Shown piece by piece: positions 55,564 to 63,919 of a DNA stretch of 64,000 nt. The position numbers and the translations under genes were made by a program. Origin of the DNA: CADEGL01 sp050180485. GTDB lineage: Bacteria; Pseudomonadota; Alphaproteobacteria; CADEGL01. Below the pieces are notes generated by a model that saw nothing but the letters and a program-made list of their open reading frames with translations, ran no database searches and was not told the origin of the DNA. The stretch is from positions 62,001 to 126,000 of the forward strand of contig JBFXED010000003.1 of assembly GCA_050180485.1 (NCBI GenBank). The letters run 5' to 3'. Position 1 is the stretch's first letter, and each line of letters starts with the position of its first letter.

Positions 55564-56817
55564 GTGGCAGACGGCAAGCCGTCACCGAAGCACATCATCC
55601 TCACCTCGCACCCCGGCAAGCGGGCGAAGAAGACGGGCGCGATCCTATGGGGCGCGCCGTCGTCGCAGGAGCGCGGACCCATCGTCGGCACGGTGACGAA
55701 CCCGGCCGACCGCAACGTCATCGGTACGCACGCGGGCTCTTATGGCGTCTATCGCGCGCTGGCGGTGGCGGCGGGCGATCTCGATCCCGCTTGGCGCCCG
55801 GACCTGACCAACACCGAGCCGGCGGAGCCCATCGGGCCGTACCAGCAGTGGTCGCATGCCGGCCGCATCGTCTCGCTCGATCCCTGGGGCCACATGGTGG
55901 CGCAAGTGTTCGCGGCGGACCTGAAAGCCGGGCGCGACATCCGGCCGACCATCGCGGTGACCAAAGCCCATATCAACATGCCTGAGCTGAAGGACGCCGT
56001 GCGCGCCGGGCGCCTCAAGCCCGACGGTGAAATCCTGGCCGAGAATGGCGACATCCGCGTCACCAAGGCCGCGATCGATCCGGTCTGGTATTTGCCCGGG
56101 CTGGCGGAGCGTTTTGGCATCACCGAGCAGGCACTGCGCCGCGCTTTGTTCGAGCAGACCGGTGGTATGTATCCGGAACTGGTCACGCGCTCGGACTTGA
56201 AGGTCTTCCTGCCGCCCGTGGGCGGCGTGTCGGTCTATGTCATGGGCGATGTGGCGGCACTGGCCGATACCAAGAAGACGGTGGCCTGCCGCGTGCACGA
56301 CGAATGCAACGGCTCCGACGTGTTCGGCTCCGACATCTGCACCTGCCGGCCTTACTTGGCCCATGGTATCGAGGTGTGCGTGTCGACCGCGCAAGAAGGC
56401 GGCGTCGGCGTCATCGTCTACAACCGTAAGGAAGGCCGTGCGCTGGGCGAAGTGACCAAGTTCCTGGTCTACAACGCGCGCAAGCGCCAGCCCGGCGGCG
56501 ACAGCGCGCGCGCCTATTTCGAGCGCACCGAATGCGTGGCGGGCGTGCAGGACGTGCGGTTCCAGGAACTGATGCCCGACGTGCTGCACTGGCTCGGCAT
56601 CCAGCGCATCGACCGGCTCGTGTCGATGAGCAACATGAAGCACGAGCAGATCGTGTCCCAGGGCATCGCGGTCGGCGAACGCATGTCGATTCCGGACGCG
56701 CTGATCCCGCCCGACGCCCATGTCGAGATGGAAGCCAAGAAGGCGGCCGGCTATTTCACCGAGGCGCCGATCTCCTCCGACCTCGCGGCCGTGAAGGGCC
56801 GCGGTCTCAAGGAATAG
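55564..56817 (+). CDS. URC1-type GTP cyclohydrolase II-like protein
   Basis: A 417-residue protein whose C-terminal half is a GTP cyclohydrolase II fold. The zinc ligands are Cys248, Cys259 and Cys261 in ECNGSDVFGSDICTC, the C-x10-C-x-C spacing of RibA, but the usual Arg before the last Cys pair is changed. An N-terminal extension of about 190 residues (TNPADRNVIGTHAGSYGVYRAL) is absent from ordinary RibA. Both features, and linkage to a DUF1688 gene and upp, identify the uracil-catabolism protein URC1 family rather than riboflavin synthesis. By the yeast model it would open the pyrimidine ring of a uracil nucleotide. Start GTG 55564 with GGAGG seven bases upstream. Confidence 0.85.
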   Translation: MADGKPSPKHIILTSHPGKRAKKTGAILWGAPSSQERGPIVGTVTNPADRNVIGTHAGSYGVYRALAVAAGDLDPAWRPDLTNTEPAEPIGPYQQWSHAGRIVSLDPWGHMVAQVFAADLKAGRDIRPTIAVTKAHINMPELKDAVRAGRLKPDGEILAENGDIRVTKAAIDPVWYLPGLAERFGITEQALRRALFEQTGGMYPELVTRSDLKVFLPPVGGVSVYVMGDVAALADTKKTVACRVHDECNGSDVFGSDICTCRPYLAHGIEVCVSTAQEGGVGVIVYNRKEGRALGEVTKFLVYNARKRQPGGDSARAYFERTECVAGVQDVRFQELMPDVLHWLGIQRIDRLVSMSNMKHEQIVSQGIAVGERMSIPDALIPPDAHVEMEAKKAAGYFTEAPISSDLAAVKGRGLKE

Positions 56818-56819
56818 GC

Positions 56820-58028
56820 GTGGCGGACGCATTGGCATATCTGCGCTCGTCGGCCGCCGTGCGCGAACGCGCGCATCGCCTCTTGTCGGCGGCGGAGCGG
56901 GACGAGTTGGCCCATTTCGCCGTGGACGGCGCGCGCATGGCACCATTGGCCGATTACGTGATCGAGACGATTCGTGCGCGTTATCCAACGCTGGATGTGC
57001 CCTACCACAGCCGCTGGCGCCATTTCGAAGCCGGCGGCGTCGATCGCTGGGCGGAGTTGCGCGCGCGTTTGAAGGACGCGGACGAGATCGCCCGCGCGCG
57101 CTTCGACCTCGTGATTCCCAGTGTCCTGCTCGACGCGGGCGCGGGGCCGTCGTGGAGCTATCGCGACGCGGATGGCGGCGTCCACGCGCGCTCGGAGGGG
57201 CTGGGCGTAGCCACGCTCCGTATGTTCGCGGGCGGCCTGTTTTCGGCCGATCTCAAGAATCCGCTGCGCGCCGACGCCAAGCGGTTGGAAGCCCTAGAGG
57301 ATCTGGAACTGGCGCAAGGCTTTCAGGTGGGACCGGACAATTTGCTGACGGGCCTACCCGGCCGGGCAGACTTGATACGGCGTCTGGGCGCGGCGGTGCG
57401 CGGGCGGCCGGAGGTTTTTCCCGGCGGCTGCGTCGGCGGATTGTTCGACACGCTCAGGCTTCGCGCACAGGGCCGCACCATCGCGGCACCCGCGATTCTG
57501 CAGCTGGTGCTGGAAGCACTGGGTCCCATCTGGCCCGGGCGGATCGAACTGGACGGTGTCAATTTGGGCGATGTCTGGCGCCACCGCTCCATGCGCACGG
57601 GCGACGCGACCGACGGCCTCGTGCCGTTCCACAAGCTGTCCCAGTGGCTGACCTACTCGTTGGTCGAGCCGCTGGAGGAGGCGGGCATCGCAGTCGGCGA
57701 TCTCGATGGGCTCACCGGCCTCGCCGAGTACCGTAACGGCGGGCTGTTCATCGACGGCGGCGTGCTGCGCTTCAAGGACGAGAAGGCCGCGATGCGCTCG
57801 CACGCGGTCGATTCCGAGCTGGTGGTCGAATGGCGCGCGCTAACCGTGGCGCTGCTCGATCGCATGGCGGATGAGATTCGCGCGAAGCTGAAGCTGGATG
57901 CAAAGGCGCTGCCGCTGGCCAAGGTGCTGGAAGGCGGCACCTGGGCGGCGGGGCGGCGGCTCGCGGTGGAGAAACGCGCGGGTGGCGCGCCGCCCGTCCG
58001 TGTCGCCAGCGACGGCACGGTATTTTAA
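56820..58028 (+). CDS. URC4/Urg3 family (DUF1688) uracil catabolism protein
   Basis: A 402-residue DUF1688 protein. Recognisable segments are VPYHSRWRHFEAGGVDRW, FDLVIPSVLLDAGAGPSWSY, a Gly-rich GLGVATLRMFAGGLFS and YSLVEPLEEAGI. DUF1688 members are the URC4 proteins of yeasts and bacteria and are needed for growth on uracil in Lachancea kluyveri; the exact reaction is not settled. The GTG start at 56820 directly follows the urc1 stop (AAGGA upstream), and the stop overlaps the reading start of upp. Confidence 0.88.
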   Translation: MADALAYLRSSAAVRERAHRLLSAAERDELAHFAVDGARMAPLADYVIETIRARYPTLDVPYHSRWRHFEAGGVDRWAELRARLKDADEIARARFDLVIPSVLLDAGAGPSWSYRDADGGVHARSEGLGVATLRMFAGGLFSADLKNPLRADAKRLEALEDLELAQGFQVGPDNLLTGLPGRADLIRRLGAAVRGRPEVFPGGCVGGLFDTLRLRAQGRTIAAPAILQLVLEALGPIWPGRIELDGVNLGDVWRHRSMRTGDATDGLVPFHKLSQWLTYSLVEPLEEAGIAVGDLDGLTGLAEYRNGGLFIDGGVLRFKDEKAAMRSHAVDSELVVEWRALTVALLDRMADEIRAKLKLDAKALPLAKVLEGGTWAAGRRLAVEKRAGGAPPVRVASDGTVF

Positions 58029-58057
58029 TGCAACGGCAAAAACATAACGGGGGCGAC

Positions 58058-58690
58058 ATGCCGGGGAACGTTCACGTCATCGACCATCCGGTCGTGCAGC
58101 ACAAATTGACGCGTATGCGGCACAAGGAGACGGACAGCAGCGAATTCCGCCGGCTGTTGCGTGAGATCAGCCTTCTGTTCGCCTATGAGGTGACGCGCGA
58201 TCTGCCCATGGCCACGGCGGAGATCGAAACGCCGGTCGCACGCATGATGGCGCCGGTCCTCGCTGACCGCTCCATGTGTTTCATCTCGATCCTGCGCGCC
58301 GGCAACGGCATCGTGGACGGCATGCTCGAGGTGCTGCCCAACGCGCGCGTCGGCCATGTCGGTATCTATCGCGATCCGGAAACGTTGGTGGCGATCGAAT
58401 ATTACTTCAAGGTGCCCGAGGATGCCGACCAGCGCCACATGGTGGTCGCCGATCCCATGCTGGCGACGGCGAATTCCGCGATCGCCGCGATCCGCCGGCT
58501 CAAGGAGATCGGGCCCCTGTCGCTGAAGCTGGTATGCCTGGTCGCGGCACCCGAGGGTATCGCCGCGTTCCAGGCCGAGCATCCGGACGTGCCGATCTAC
58601 ACCGCCGCGATCGACGAGCGGTTGAACGAACACGGCTATATCGTGCCGGGCCTGGGTGACGCGGGGGACCGCATCTTCGGGACCAAATAG
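58058..58690 (+). CDS. upp: Uracil phosphoribosyltransferase (URC6-like)
   Basis: A 210-residue uracil phosphoribosyltransferase, making UMP from uracil and PRPP. VHVIDHPVVQHKLTRMR at the N-terminus and PGLGDAGDRIFGTK at the uracil-binding C-terminus are conserved. The PRPP loop reads DPMLATANSA from Asp132, where most enzymes have DPMLATGGS or a close variant. In the URC pathway this enzyme (Urc6) provides the first step. ATG 58058, preceded by GGGGG, gives the normal length; an ATG at 58028 overlapping the urc4 stop would add ten residues. Confidence 0.92.
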   Translation: MPGNVHVIDHPVVQHKLTRMRHKETDSSEFRRLLREISLLFAYEVTRDLPMATAEIETPVARMMAPVLADRSMCFISILRAGNGIVDGMLEVLPNARVGHVGIYRDPETLVAIEYYFKVPEDADQRHMVVADPMLATANSAIAAIRRLKEIGPLSLKLVCLVAAPEGIAAFQAEHPDVPIYTAAIDERLNEHGYIVPGLGDAGDRIFGTK

Positions 58691-58701
58691 GGAGGAACGC
58701 G

Positions 58702-59175
58702 ATGGCGAATACGAACGGACCGGGCTTCGATCCGAAAACCGTAGCGGAGCATATGGGCTCCACGTACCCCGAGCCGTTTCGCTCGCAAGTGGCGGGCCGC
58801 GCCAAGCGGCGGCTGGGCGACGCGTTCGGATTGACCCAGTTCGGCGTCAATCTGGCGACTTTGCCGCCCGGCTGCCTGGCTTCGATGCGCCATTGGCACT
58901 CGCACGAGGACGAGTTTCTGTATGTAGTCGAGGGCGAGTTGGTGCTGGCGACGGATGCGGGCGAGCAAATCCTTAAACCCGGCATGGTCGCCGGCTTTCC
59001 GGCGGGAAAAGCAGACGGTCACCACTTGATCAATCGCAACGATAAGCCCGCCGTTTATCTGGAGGTGGGCGGCCGCGACCCGAATGATGTCTGCGAATAT
59101 CCCGACATCGACATGCGCGCGGAGCCGTTCAACGGCGGTTCGCGCTACGTCCACAAGGACGGCAAGCCGTATTGA
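58702..59175 (+). CDS. Cupin-domain protein in the URC operon
   Basis: A 157-residue single-domain cupin. Metal ligands are in RHWHSHEDEFLYVVEGELVL (two His and one Glu, near residues 64–71) and the second motif PGMVAGFPAGKADGHHLIN. It has no DNA-binding domain. GGAGGAACGCG and a 12-base gap to upp make it part of the URC operon. It could isomerise, oxidise or bind a ring-opened intermediate, or be a sensor; the function is unknown. Confidence 0.8.
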   Translation: MANTNGPGFDPKTVAEHMGSTYPEPFRSQVAGRAKRRLGDAFGLTQFGVNLATLPPGCLASMRHWHSHEDEFLYVVEGELVLATDAGEQILKPGMVAGFPAGKADGHHLINRNDKPAVYLEVGGRDPNDVCEYPDIDMRAEPFNGGSRYVHKDGKPY

Positions 59176-59188
59176 ACGGAGGCCCCCG

Positions 59189-60025
59189 ATGAACAGCGTC
59201 ATGCCCGCCCGCTTTGCCACCGAGGAGAATGTCGCGGCCTATTGGCGAGACGGCGCGGTGTGCCTGAAGGGCGCGTTTCCGCGCGAATGGATTGAGACTT
59301 TGCGCGAGGGCGCGGAGAAGACCCGCCACGAGCCTTCTTCCGACACTCACTGGTATCACGGCGGGCCCGGGCAGGAGCGTGTGTTCTTCAATGTTTCCTA
59401 TAGCTGGCCGCGCGTGGAGGCCTTCCGCCGCTTCATCTGGGAATCAGGCGTGACAGAATTGGCTGCGCGCTTCGCGCGATCCAAGAAGCTGAACCTGTTA
59501 TGGGACGGCGTGTTCTACCGCACACCTGGTCTCGACCAGCCCACGCCATGGCACCAGGACATGCCGTACTGGCCTATCGAGGGTGACCAGATCGTCAGCG
59601 TCTGGATGCCGCTCGACCTCGCGCCGCTGGACAGTGTGCTGTCCTTCTACCGCGGCTCTCATCGGATGGGCCGTTTCAAGCGGCTGAGCTTCCGCGACGG
59701 CGGCAAAACGCCGCACTTCGCGGCGGGTGATCGGAGCGACGCCAAGGAGGTGCCGGATCTGGAGAATGGGCCCGAGGCCAAGAACGTGCTGCGCTGGTCG
59801 ATGGAGCCGGGCGACTGCATCGTCTTCCATGGTTATGCTTTGCATGGCTCGCCAGGCAATAAGCACGCTGATCGGCCGTTACGGGCCACGACTTTTCGCT
59901 TCGCGGGCGATGACGCTGTCTATGCCTATCGGTCCGAGGGTATGTCGCCGAGTTTCTCGAGCCCTGAGATCAAGCCCGGCGATGCTCTCGACAGCGAGCT
60001 TTTTCCGGTCGTTTGGCGGGCCTAA
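59189..60025 (+). CDS. Phytanoyl-CoA dioxygenase (PhyH) family protein
   Basis: A 278-residue Fe(II)/2-oxoglutarate dioxygenase. The iron-binding HxD is His122/Asp124 in TPWHQDMPYWPIEG. The distal His is in FHGYALHGSPGNKHADRP, followed by an Arg for 2-oxoglutarate. Surrounding Trp/Tyr-rich segments (WYHGGPGQERVFFNVSYSW) are typical of small-molecule PhyH enzymes. It is the last gene of the URC-cupin operon (GGAGG, 13-base gap), so hydroxylation of a uracil-derived or carboxylate intermediate is possible. It ends overlapping the convergent DUF1989 gene. Confidence 0.82.
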   Translation: MNSVMPARFATEENVAAYWRDGAVCLKGAFPREWIETLREGAEKTRHEPSSDTHWYHGGPGQERVFFNVSYSWPRVEAFRRFIWESGVTELAARFARSKKLNLLWDGVFYRTPGLDQPTPWHQDMPYWPIEGDQIVSVWMPLDLAPLDSVLSFYRGSHRMGRFKRLSFRDGGKTPHFAAGDRSDAKEVPDLENGPEAKNVLRWSMEPGDCIVFHGYALHGSPGNKHADRPLRATTFRFAGDDAVYAYRSEGMSPSFSSPEIKPGDALDSELFPVVWRA

Positions 60026-60627
60026 CTCACCTCGAAATGTGCGTCGACCGGTCCGCCCGTGCCGTTGACTGGAATCTGGCCGAGATCGTAGGGACAGGCC
60101 GACATCGCGACGACGCAGTCCATGGCGGCGCGCAGGATCATGTAGTCGCCGGGCTTGCTGACGGGCGGGGCGAAGCCGATGCGCCCGTCGGGCAAGACGG
60201 GGCAGTTCTGCCAGAGGTTGAAGGGCTGGGGCGGCGGATAGGGCGGTGAGGCGATGCCGGCCGCTTTCAGCGCGGTGGCGAAATTCTCGCCGCAGCTGTC
60301 GTGGTGGCCGACGAACCCGTCCAGGCGGTAGCGATGCTCGTCGCAGCACGGATAGGTGGTGTCGTGCGCGCCCGGCGAATGGTCCTCGACCATGGTCAGG
60401 ATCGGCCGCCGACGCCAGGTCACGAAACTCTCGTTCAAGGCCGGGACCAGCCGCTTCACGTAACTGTGCGTGTGGCACATGGACATGAATTCGGCCGGGT
60501 CGTTGGAGGCGACCGCCCACATGTCCACCACCTGGGTTCCGTGCGTGTTGATGACCTTGAGGTGCTGACCGGCCTTAAGGCGCGCGAAAGCGCCCTTGCG
60601 CGCCGGGATGCGTTGACGCTCGGCCAT
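60022..60627 (-). CDS. DUF1989 urea carboxylase-associated family protein
   Basis: A 201-residue DUF1989 protein. It shows HGTQVVDMWAVASND, CHTHSYVKRL, HDTTYPCCDEHRYRLDGFVGH, QPFNLWQNCPV and MDCVVAMSACPYDLGQIPVNG, all with conserved Cys/His/Asp likely to bind metal. Family members accompany urea carboxylase, and some act as carboxyguanidine deiminases in guanidine degradation. GGGAGAAGCC precedes ATG 60627. It is 10 bases after the amidohydrolase gene. Next to a pathway that may release urea or ureido compounds, a role in C–N bond hydrolysis is likely but unproven. Confidence 0.87.
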   Translation of the reverse strand: MAERQRIPARKGAFARLKAGQHLKVINTHGTQVVDMWAVASNDPAEFMSMCHTHSYVKRLVPALNESFVTWRRRPILTMVEDHSPGAHDTTYPCCDEHRYRLDGFVGHHDSCGENFATALKAAGIASPPYPPPQPFNLWQNCPVLPDGRIGFAPPVSKPGDYMILRAAMDCVVAMSACPYDLGQIPVNGTGGPVDAHFEVS

Positions 60628-60637
60628 CGGCTTCTCC

Positions 60638-62014
60638 CTATGCGGTGGCGCGGTCTCCGAACAAGCCGCGCGCTTCGTGCCAGACGCGGTCGGCCACCTT
60701 CTGCGCTTCGCGGAACATTTCCTTCTCGTCCATGGTGAGAAGGCGCTTGTCGGCCACGACCGGCTCGCCATTCACCCAGACATGGGTCACGTCGCTGCCG
60801 TTGGCGTTGTAGACCAAATCGGTGATGACGTTCTCGCGCCGGATCGGGTTGCACCAAGCGGTCTCCAGATCGACCAGGATGATGTCGGCCTTCTTGCCGG
60901 CTTCGAGCGTGCCCAGGTCCTTTTCCATGCCTAGGCCTTTCGCGCCGCCAACGGTCGCGAGACTTAGCACGTCCCAGGCGTCGATCAGCTCGATATTGCC
61001 GGACTGCACGCGGGCCAGAAGGATCGCGGCGCGCATGGTCTTCCACAAATCGTTCGACGCCCAGTCGGAGCCCAGCGAGATGTTGATGCCCGAGCCGTAG
61101 AATTTCTCCATCGGCGGGAAGTAAGCGCGCTTGCCGACCAGGTAAGCCGTGTGGCTCATCTTGGTGCCGGTCGATTTGAGAAGGTCGATCTCCTCGTCGT
61201 TCACGAACACGCAGTGGGCCGCCATCATGTTAGGGCCCAACAAACCCAGCTCCTTCAACATGGGCACGGCGCGCTTGCCGTAGTTGTGCTCCATGAAACC
61301 TTGCTCGGCGGGCACGGAGGCGCAATGGGTGTGAAGCCCTACGCCATGTTTGCGCGCCAGTTCACCGCATTTGGCCAGCACCTCGGGCCGCGCGCGGTCG
61401 GGCCCGTCCGGCGCCACGCGCGTCGTGATGCGGCCGTTGCAGGCGCCTTCCCATTCCTGGATCAGCGCCTCGGCCTCGTCGAGATTCTGCTTGGCCAAAT
61501 CGGGCAGCCAATCGCGGTCGAACTTGCCAGGCGTGATCTTGCCCGTGTTCATCTCGCGCACGACGCCCGCGACGACGGCACGGATGCCGAGGTCCTTCAC
61601 GATGCGAGCGGGCTCGGGCATGTACCACCACATCTCGTTGATGGTGGTGGTGCCCGTCTTGAGCATCTCGATGCCGTGGACCATGCCGGGGAAATAGAGG
61701 TCGTCGGATTTGACGTAGTCTTCCTGCAGCGGGATCGCGCGCTTGAACGAGCCGCCTGTGGCACGCTTGGCGTCCTCGGTCGTCGCCTTGTTGAAGCCGC
61801 CGGCCAGATGGGTATGCGTGTTGATCAGGCCTGGCAGCACGGCCTTGCCGCGCGCGTCCACCGTGCGATCGGGCTTGAAGTTCCGACGCACCGCTTCGCT
61901 TTCACCCACCGCCACGATCCGGTCGTTCTCGATGGCAACCGCGCCGTCGGGAATGGTCAGATTCCGCTGCGTCATGGGAATGACCCAGCCGTTCTCGATC
62001 AGCGTTTTCGCCAT
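60638..62014 (-). CDS. Amidohydrolase of the TrzA/SsnA deaminase family
   Basis: A 458-residue TIM-barrel metal hydrolase. The metal-binding HxH is in NTHTHLAGGF, a later His in LHTHCASV, a third in AAHCVFVND, and the catalytic Asp in SLGSDWASNDL. Such enzymes deaminate heterocycles, guanidino or ureido compounds. GGGAGGGGC gives the start. It is the first gene of a two-gene operon with the DUF1989 protein, facing the URC operon. It is related to, but clearly diverged from, the amidohydrolase at 37581–39020. Confidence 0.85.
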   Translation of the reverse strand: MAKTLIENGWVIPMTQRNLTIPDGAVAIENDRIVAVGESEAVRRNFKPDRTVDARGKAVLPGLINTHTHLAGGFNKATTEDAKRATGGSFKRAIPLQEDYVKSDDLYFPGMVHGIEMLKTGTTTINEMWWYMPEPARIVKDLGIRAVVAGVVREMNTGKITPGKFDRDWLPDLAKQNLDEAEALIQEWEGACNGRITTRVAPDGPDRARPEVLAKCGELARKHGVGLHTHCASVPAEQGFMEHNYGKRAVPMLKELGLLGPNMMAAHCVFVNDEEIDLLKSTGTKMSHTAYLVGKRAYFPPMEKFYGSGINISLGSDWASNDLWKTMRAAILLARVQSGNIELIDAWDVLSLATVGGAKGLGMEKDLGTLEAGKKADIILVDLETAWCNPIRRENVITDLVYNANGSDVTHVWVNGEPVVADKRLLTMDEKEMFREAQKVADRVWHEARGLFGDRATA

Positions 62015-62100
62015 GCGCCCCTCCCGATGTCCCTGGGGAATAGTGGGCCTGCCGCTTCGCGGCTGGCAAGCGCTAGGCTTGGCGTCCTGGGCTTGCTAGC

Positions 62101-63015
62101 GTGGCTCTCATGGGGGCAGCCGAAGCGGCAAAGATCGCGCCGGTGGGGTGGCGCTGGCTGGGCCTGGCTTGCGGCATCGTCGCGGCGTTCTGCTTTTCCA
62201 TGGGCACGCTTCTGTCGCCCACGGTTTACGCGGCGGGCGGCAGCGCCGCCGCCATCGTGGTCGTCCGTCTTGCTCTCATCTTGCCGGTCTTCTTCGGTTT
62301 CGCGGTAGCAACCAAGCGGCCGATCGTCCTGCCGCCGCGCCAGCGCTATGTGGCCTTCGCGCTCGGCATCCTGACGGCGTTCCAGACGCTCGTGATCTTC
62401 ACGTCCTTCCGCTACATCCCCATCAGCCTGGCGATCCTGATCGAGTACACCTATCCGCTGCTCGTACTCATCGCCATGCGCGTCCTGTTTGGCGAAGGGC
62501 TGACCGTCGCGCGCATCGTGGCCATGGTGGTGGCGCTGGCCGGCTTGGCGCTCGCCCTCGGCGTTGACCCCAGTAAGGCCCATCCGCTGGGCGTCGCGCT
62601 GGCGGCCCTATCGGCCGTGTGGGTTGCTACGCGTCTGATCGCCTCCAGCCGGTTCCTGCGCACGGCGGACGTGATCCGACTTCTAATCCATATGCAGGTG
62701 GCTGGGTTGGCGGTTGCCCTGCCGTTGTTCGGGCTCTTGGGGCTGCTTCAGTTCCCGCAGACGCTGGAAGGGGTGGCGGCCTTGGGCGGCATGGCGGCCT
62801 TCAATGGCGTCGGGGTGTTCCTGGCGCTCAAGGCCCTGACCCTGATCGGCCCTGTGCGCACATCCATGGCCCAGGCTATGGAATCGGTGTTTACCGTCTC
62901 CCTCGCTGGCCTTCTTCTCGGCGAATCGCTTTCGCCGCAGAAGATCCTGGGCGCGGCGATGGTGATCGGCGCGGTGGCGACGGTGCAGTTCCTGCGCAAC
63001 CGACCTGTGCACTAG
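62101..63015 (+). CDS. EamA/DMT-superfamily transporter
   Basis: A 304-residue protein with ten membrane helices in two EamA repeats. FRYIPISLAILIEYTYPLL marks the end of repeat 1, and LTLIGPVRTSMAQAMESVF repeats the signature in repeat 2. It is likely a drug/metabolite or amino acid exporter. GTG 62101 or ATG 62110 could be the start; neither has a good ribosome-binding site. Its stop overlaps the convergent crotonase stop (CTAG). Confidence 0.82.
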   Translation: MALMGAAEAAKIAPVGWRWLGLACGIVAAFCFSMGTLLSPTVYAAGGSAAAIVVVRLALILPVFFGFAVATKRPIVLPPRQRYVAFALGILTAFQTLVIFTSFRYIPISLAILIEYTYPLLVLIAMRVLFGEGLTVARIVAMVVALAGLALALGVDPSKAHPLGVALAALSAVWVATRLIASSRFLRTADVIRLLIHMQVAGLAVALPLFGLLGLLQFPQTLEGVAALGGMAAFNGVGVFLALKALTLIGPVRTSMAQAMESVFTVSLAGLLLGESLSPQKILGAAMVIGAVATVQFLRNRPVH

Positions 63016-63827
63016 CTCCGGTCCAGATCCTCGAACGGCGTCTCGCGCTTGGTCAGGAACTCCTTCAACCCCTTCTCGAACAGAAGGCGGAACCAATCCG
63101 CGCCCTCGGGCGTGGAATGAAGCTGCGCCGTCGTCTCGGCGTTGTAGAGCCAAGCGTTGTACATGCCCGAGGCCAACTGGGCATTGTTGATCGCCAGCTT
63201 GTTGAACTTGATGCCAGGCACCGGGATGCGCGAGACCTTGCGCGCCAGGTGCCGCGCCGCGGTCATCACCTGGCTGGCCGGTACCGCCTTGTTGACCAGG
63301 TGCATCCGTGCGGCCTCTTCGCCCGAGATCATGTCGCCCGTGAACATCAGATAGCGCACATGCCGGATCGGCGCGGTCCACGGCATCATGAGCGTGGGCG
63401 GCGCCGAGACATGGCGGATCTCCGGCTCGCCGATCTTGGCGTCCTCGGCCGCCACGGCCAGGTCGCAGCACATCATCAGCTCCATGCCGCCGGCGAGCGC
63501 ATAGCCGTTCACGGCCGCGATGGTGGCAATGGGCGCCGACCAGAGCGCGTAGAAGCGGCGCATGTTGGCCAGCACGTTCTCGCGCCAGGCCTCGATGCCC
63601 ATCTCGAAATTGTCGCTCTGCAGGTCGAAGCCGGTGGAGAAGGCGCGGCCCGCGCCGGTCAGGATCAGGGCATTCACCGTCTTGTCCGCGCTGGCGCGTT
63701 TCACCGCGTCGTCCAGCTCGTCCAGCATCGTGTCGCCCAGCGCGTTCAGCTTTTCCGGCCGGTTCATGGTGACGGTGACGAACCTGTCCGTCTCGTCGCG
63801 TTCGTACGTGATCTGGGTATAGCCCAT
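63012..63827 (-). CDS. Enoyl-CoA hydratase/isomerase family protein (both catalytic Glu kept)
   Basis: A 271-residue crotonase. The CoA loop is in GRAFSTGFDL. Both catalytic acids are visible: Glu in LAGGMELMMCCDLAVA and Glu in KIGEPEIRHVS. Hydration of a short enoyl-CoA is therefore plausible, unlike the crotonase at 1396–2196. GGGAGAGGGGC precedes the ATG at 63827; an upstream ATG at 63929 lies in non-homologous sequence. Confidence 0.88.
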   Translation of the reverse strand: MGYTQITYERDETDRFVTVTMNRPEKLNALGDTMLDELDDAVKRASADKTVNALILTGAGRAFSTGFDLQSDNFEMGIEAWRENVLANMRRFYALWSAPIATIAAVNGYALAGGMELMMCCDLAVAAEDAKIGEPEIRHVSAPPTLMMPWTAPIRHVRYLMFTGDMISGEEAARMHLVNKAVPASQVMTAARHLARKVSRIPVPGIKFNKLAINNAQLASGMYNAWLYNAETTAQLHSTPEGADWFRLLFEKGLKEFLTKRETPFEDLDRS

Positions 63828-63919
63828 GCCCCTCTCCCTGGACCTCGCTCGCTGGCAGTGTACACGGGCAGGGCGGGGGCCATAGCCCGGCCCATGACCC
63901 TCCGCTAGACTTTCCCGCC

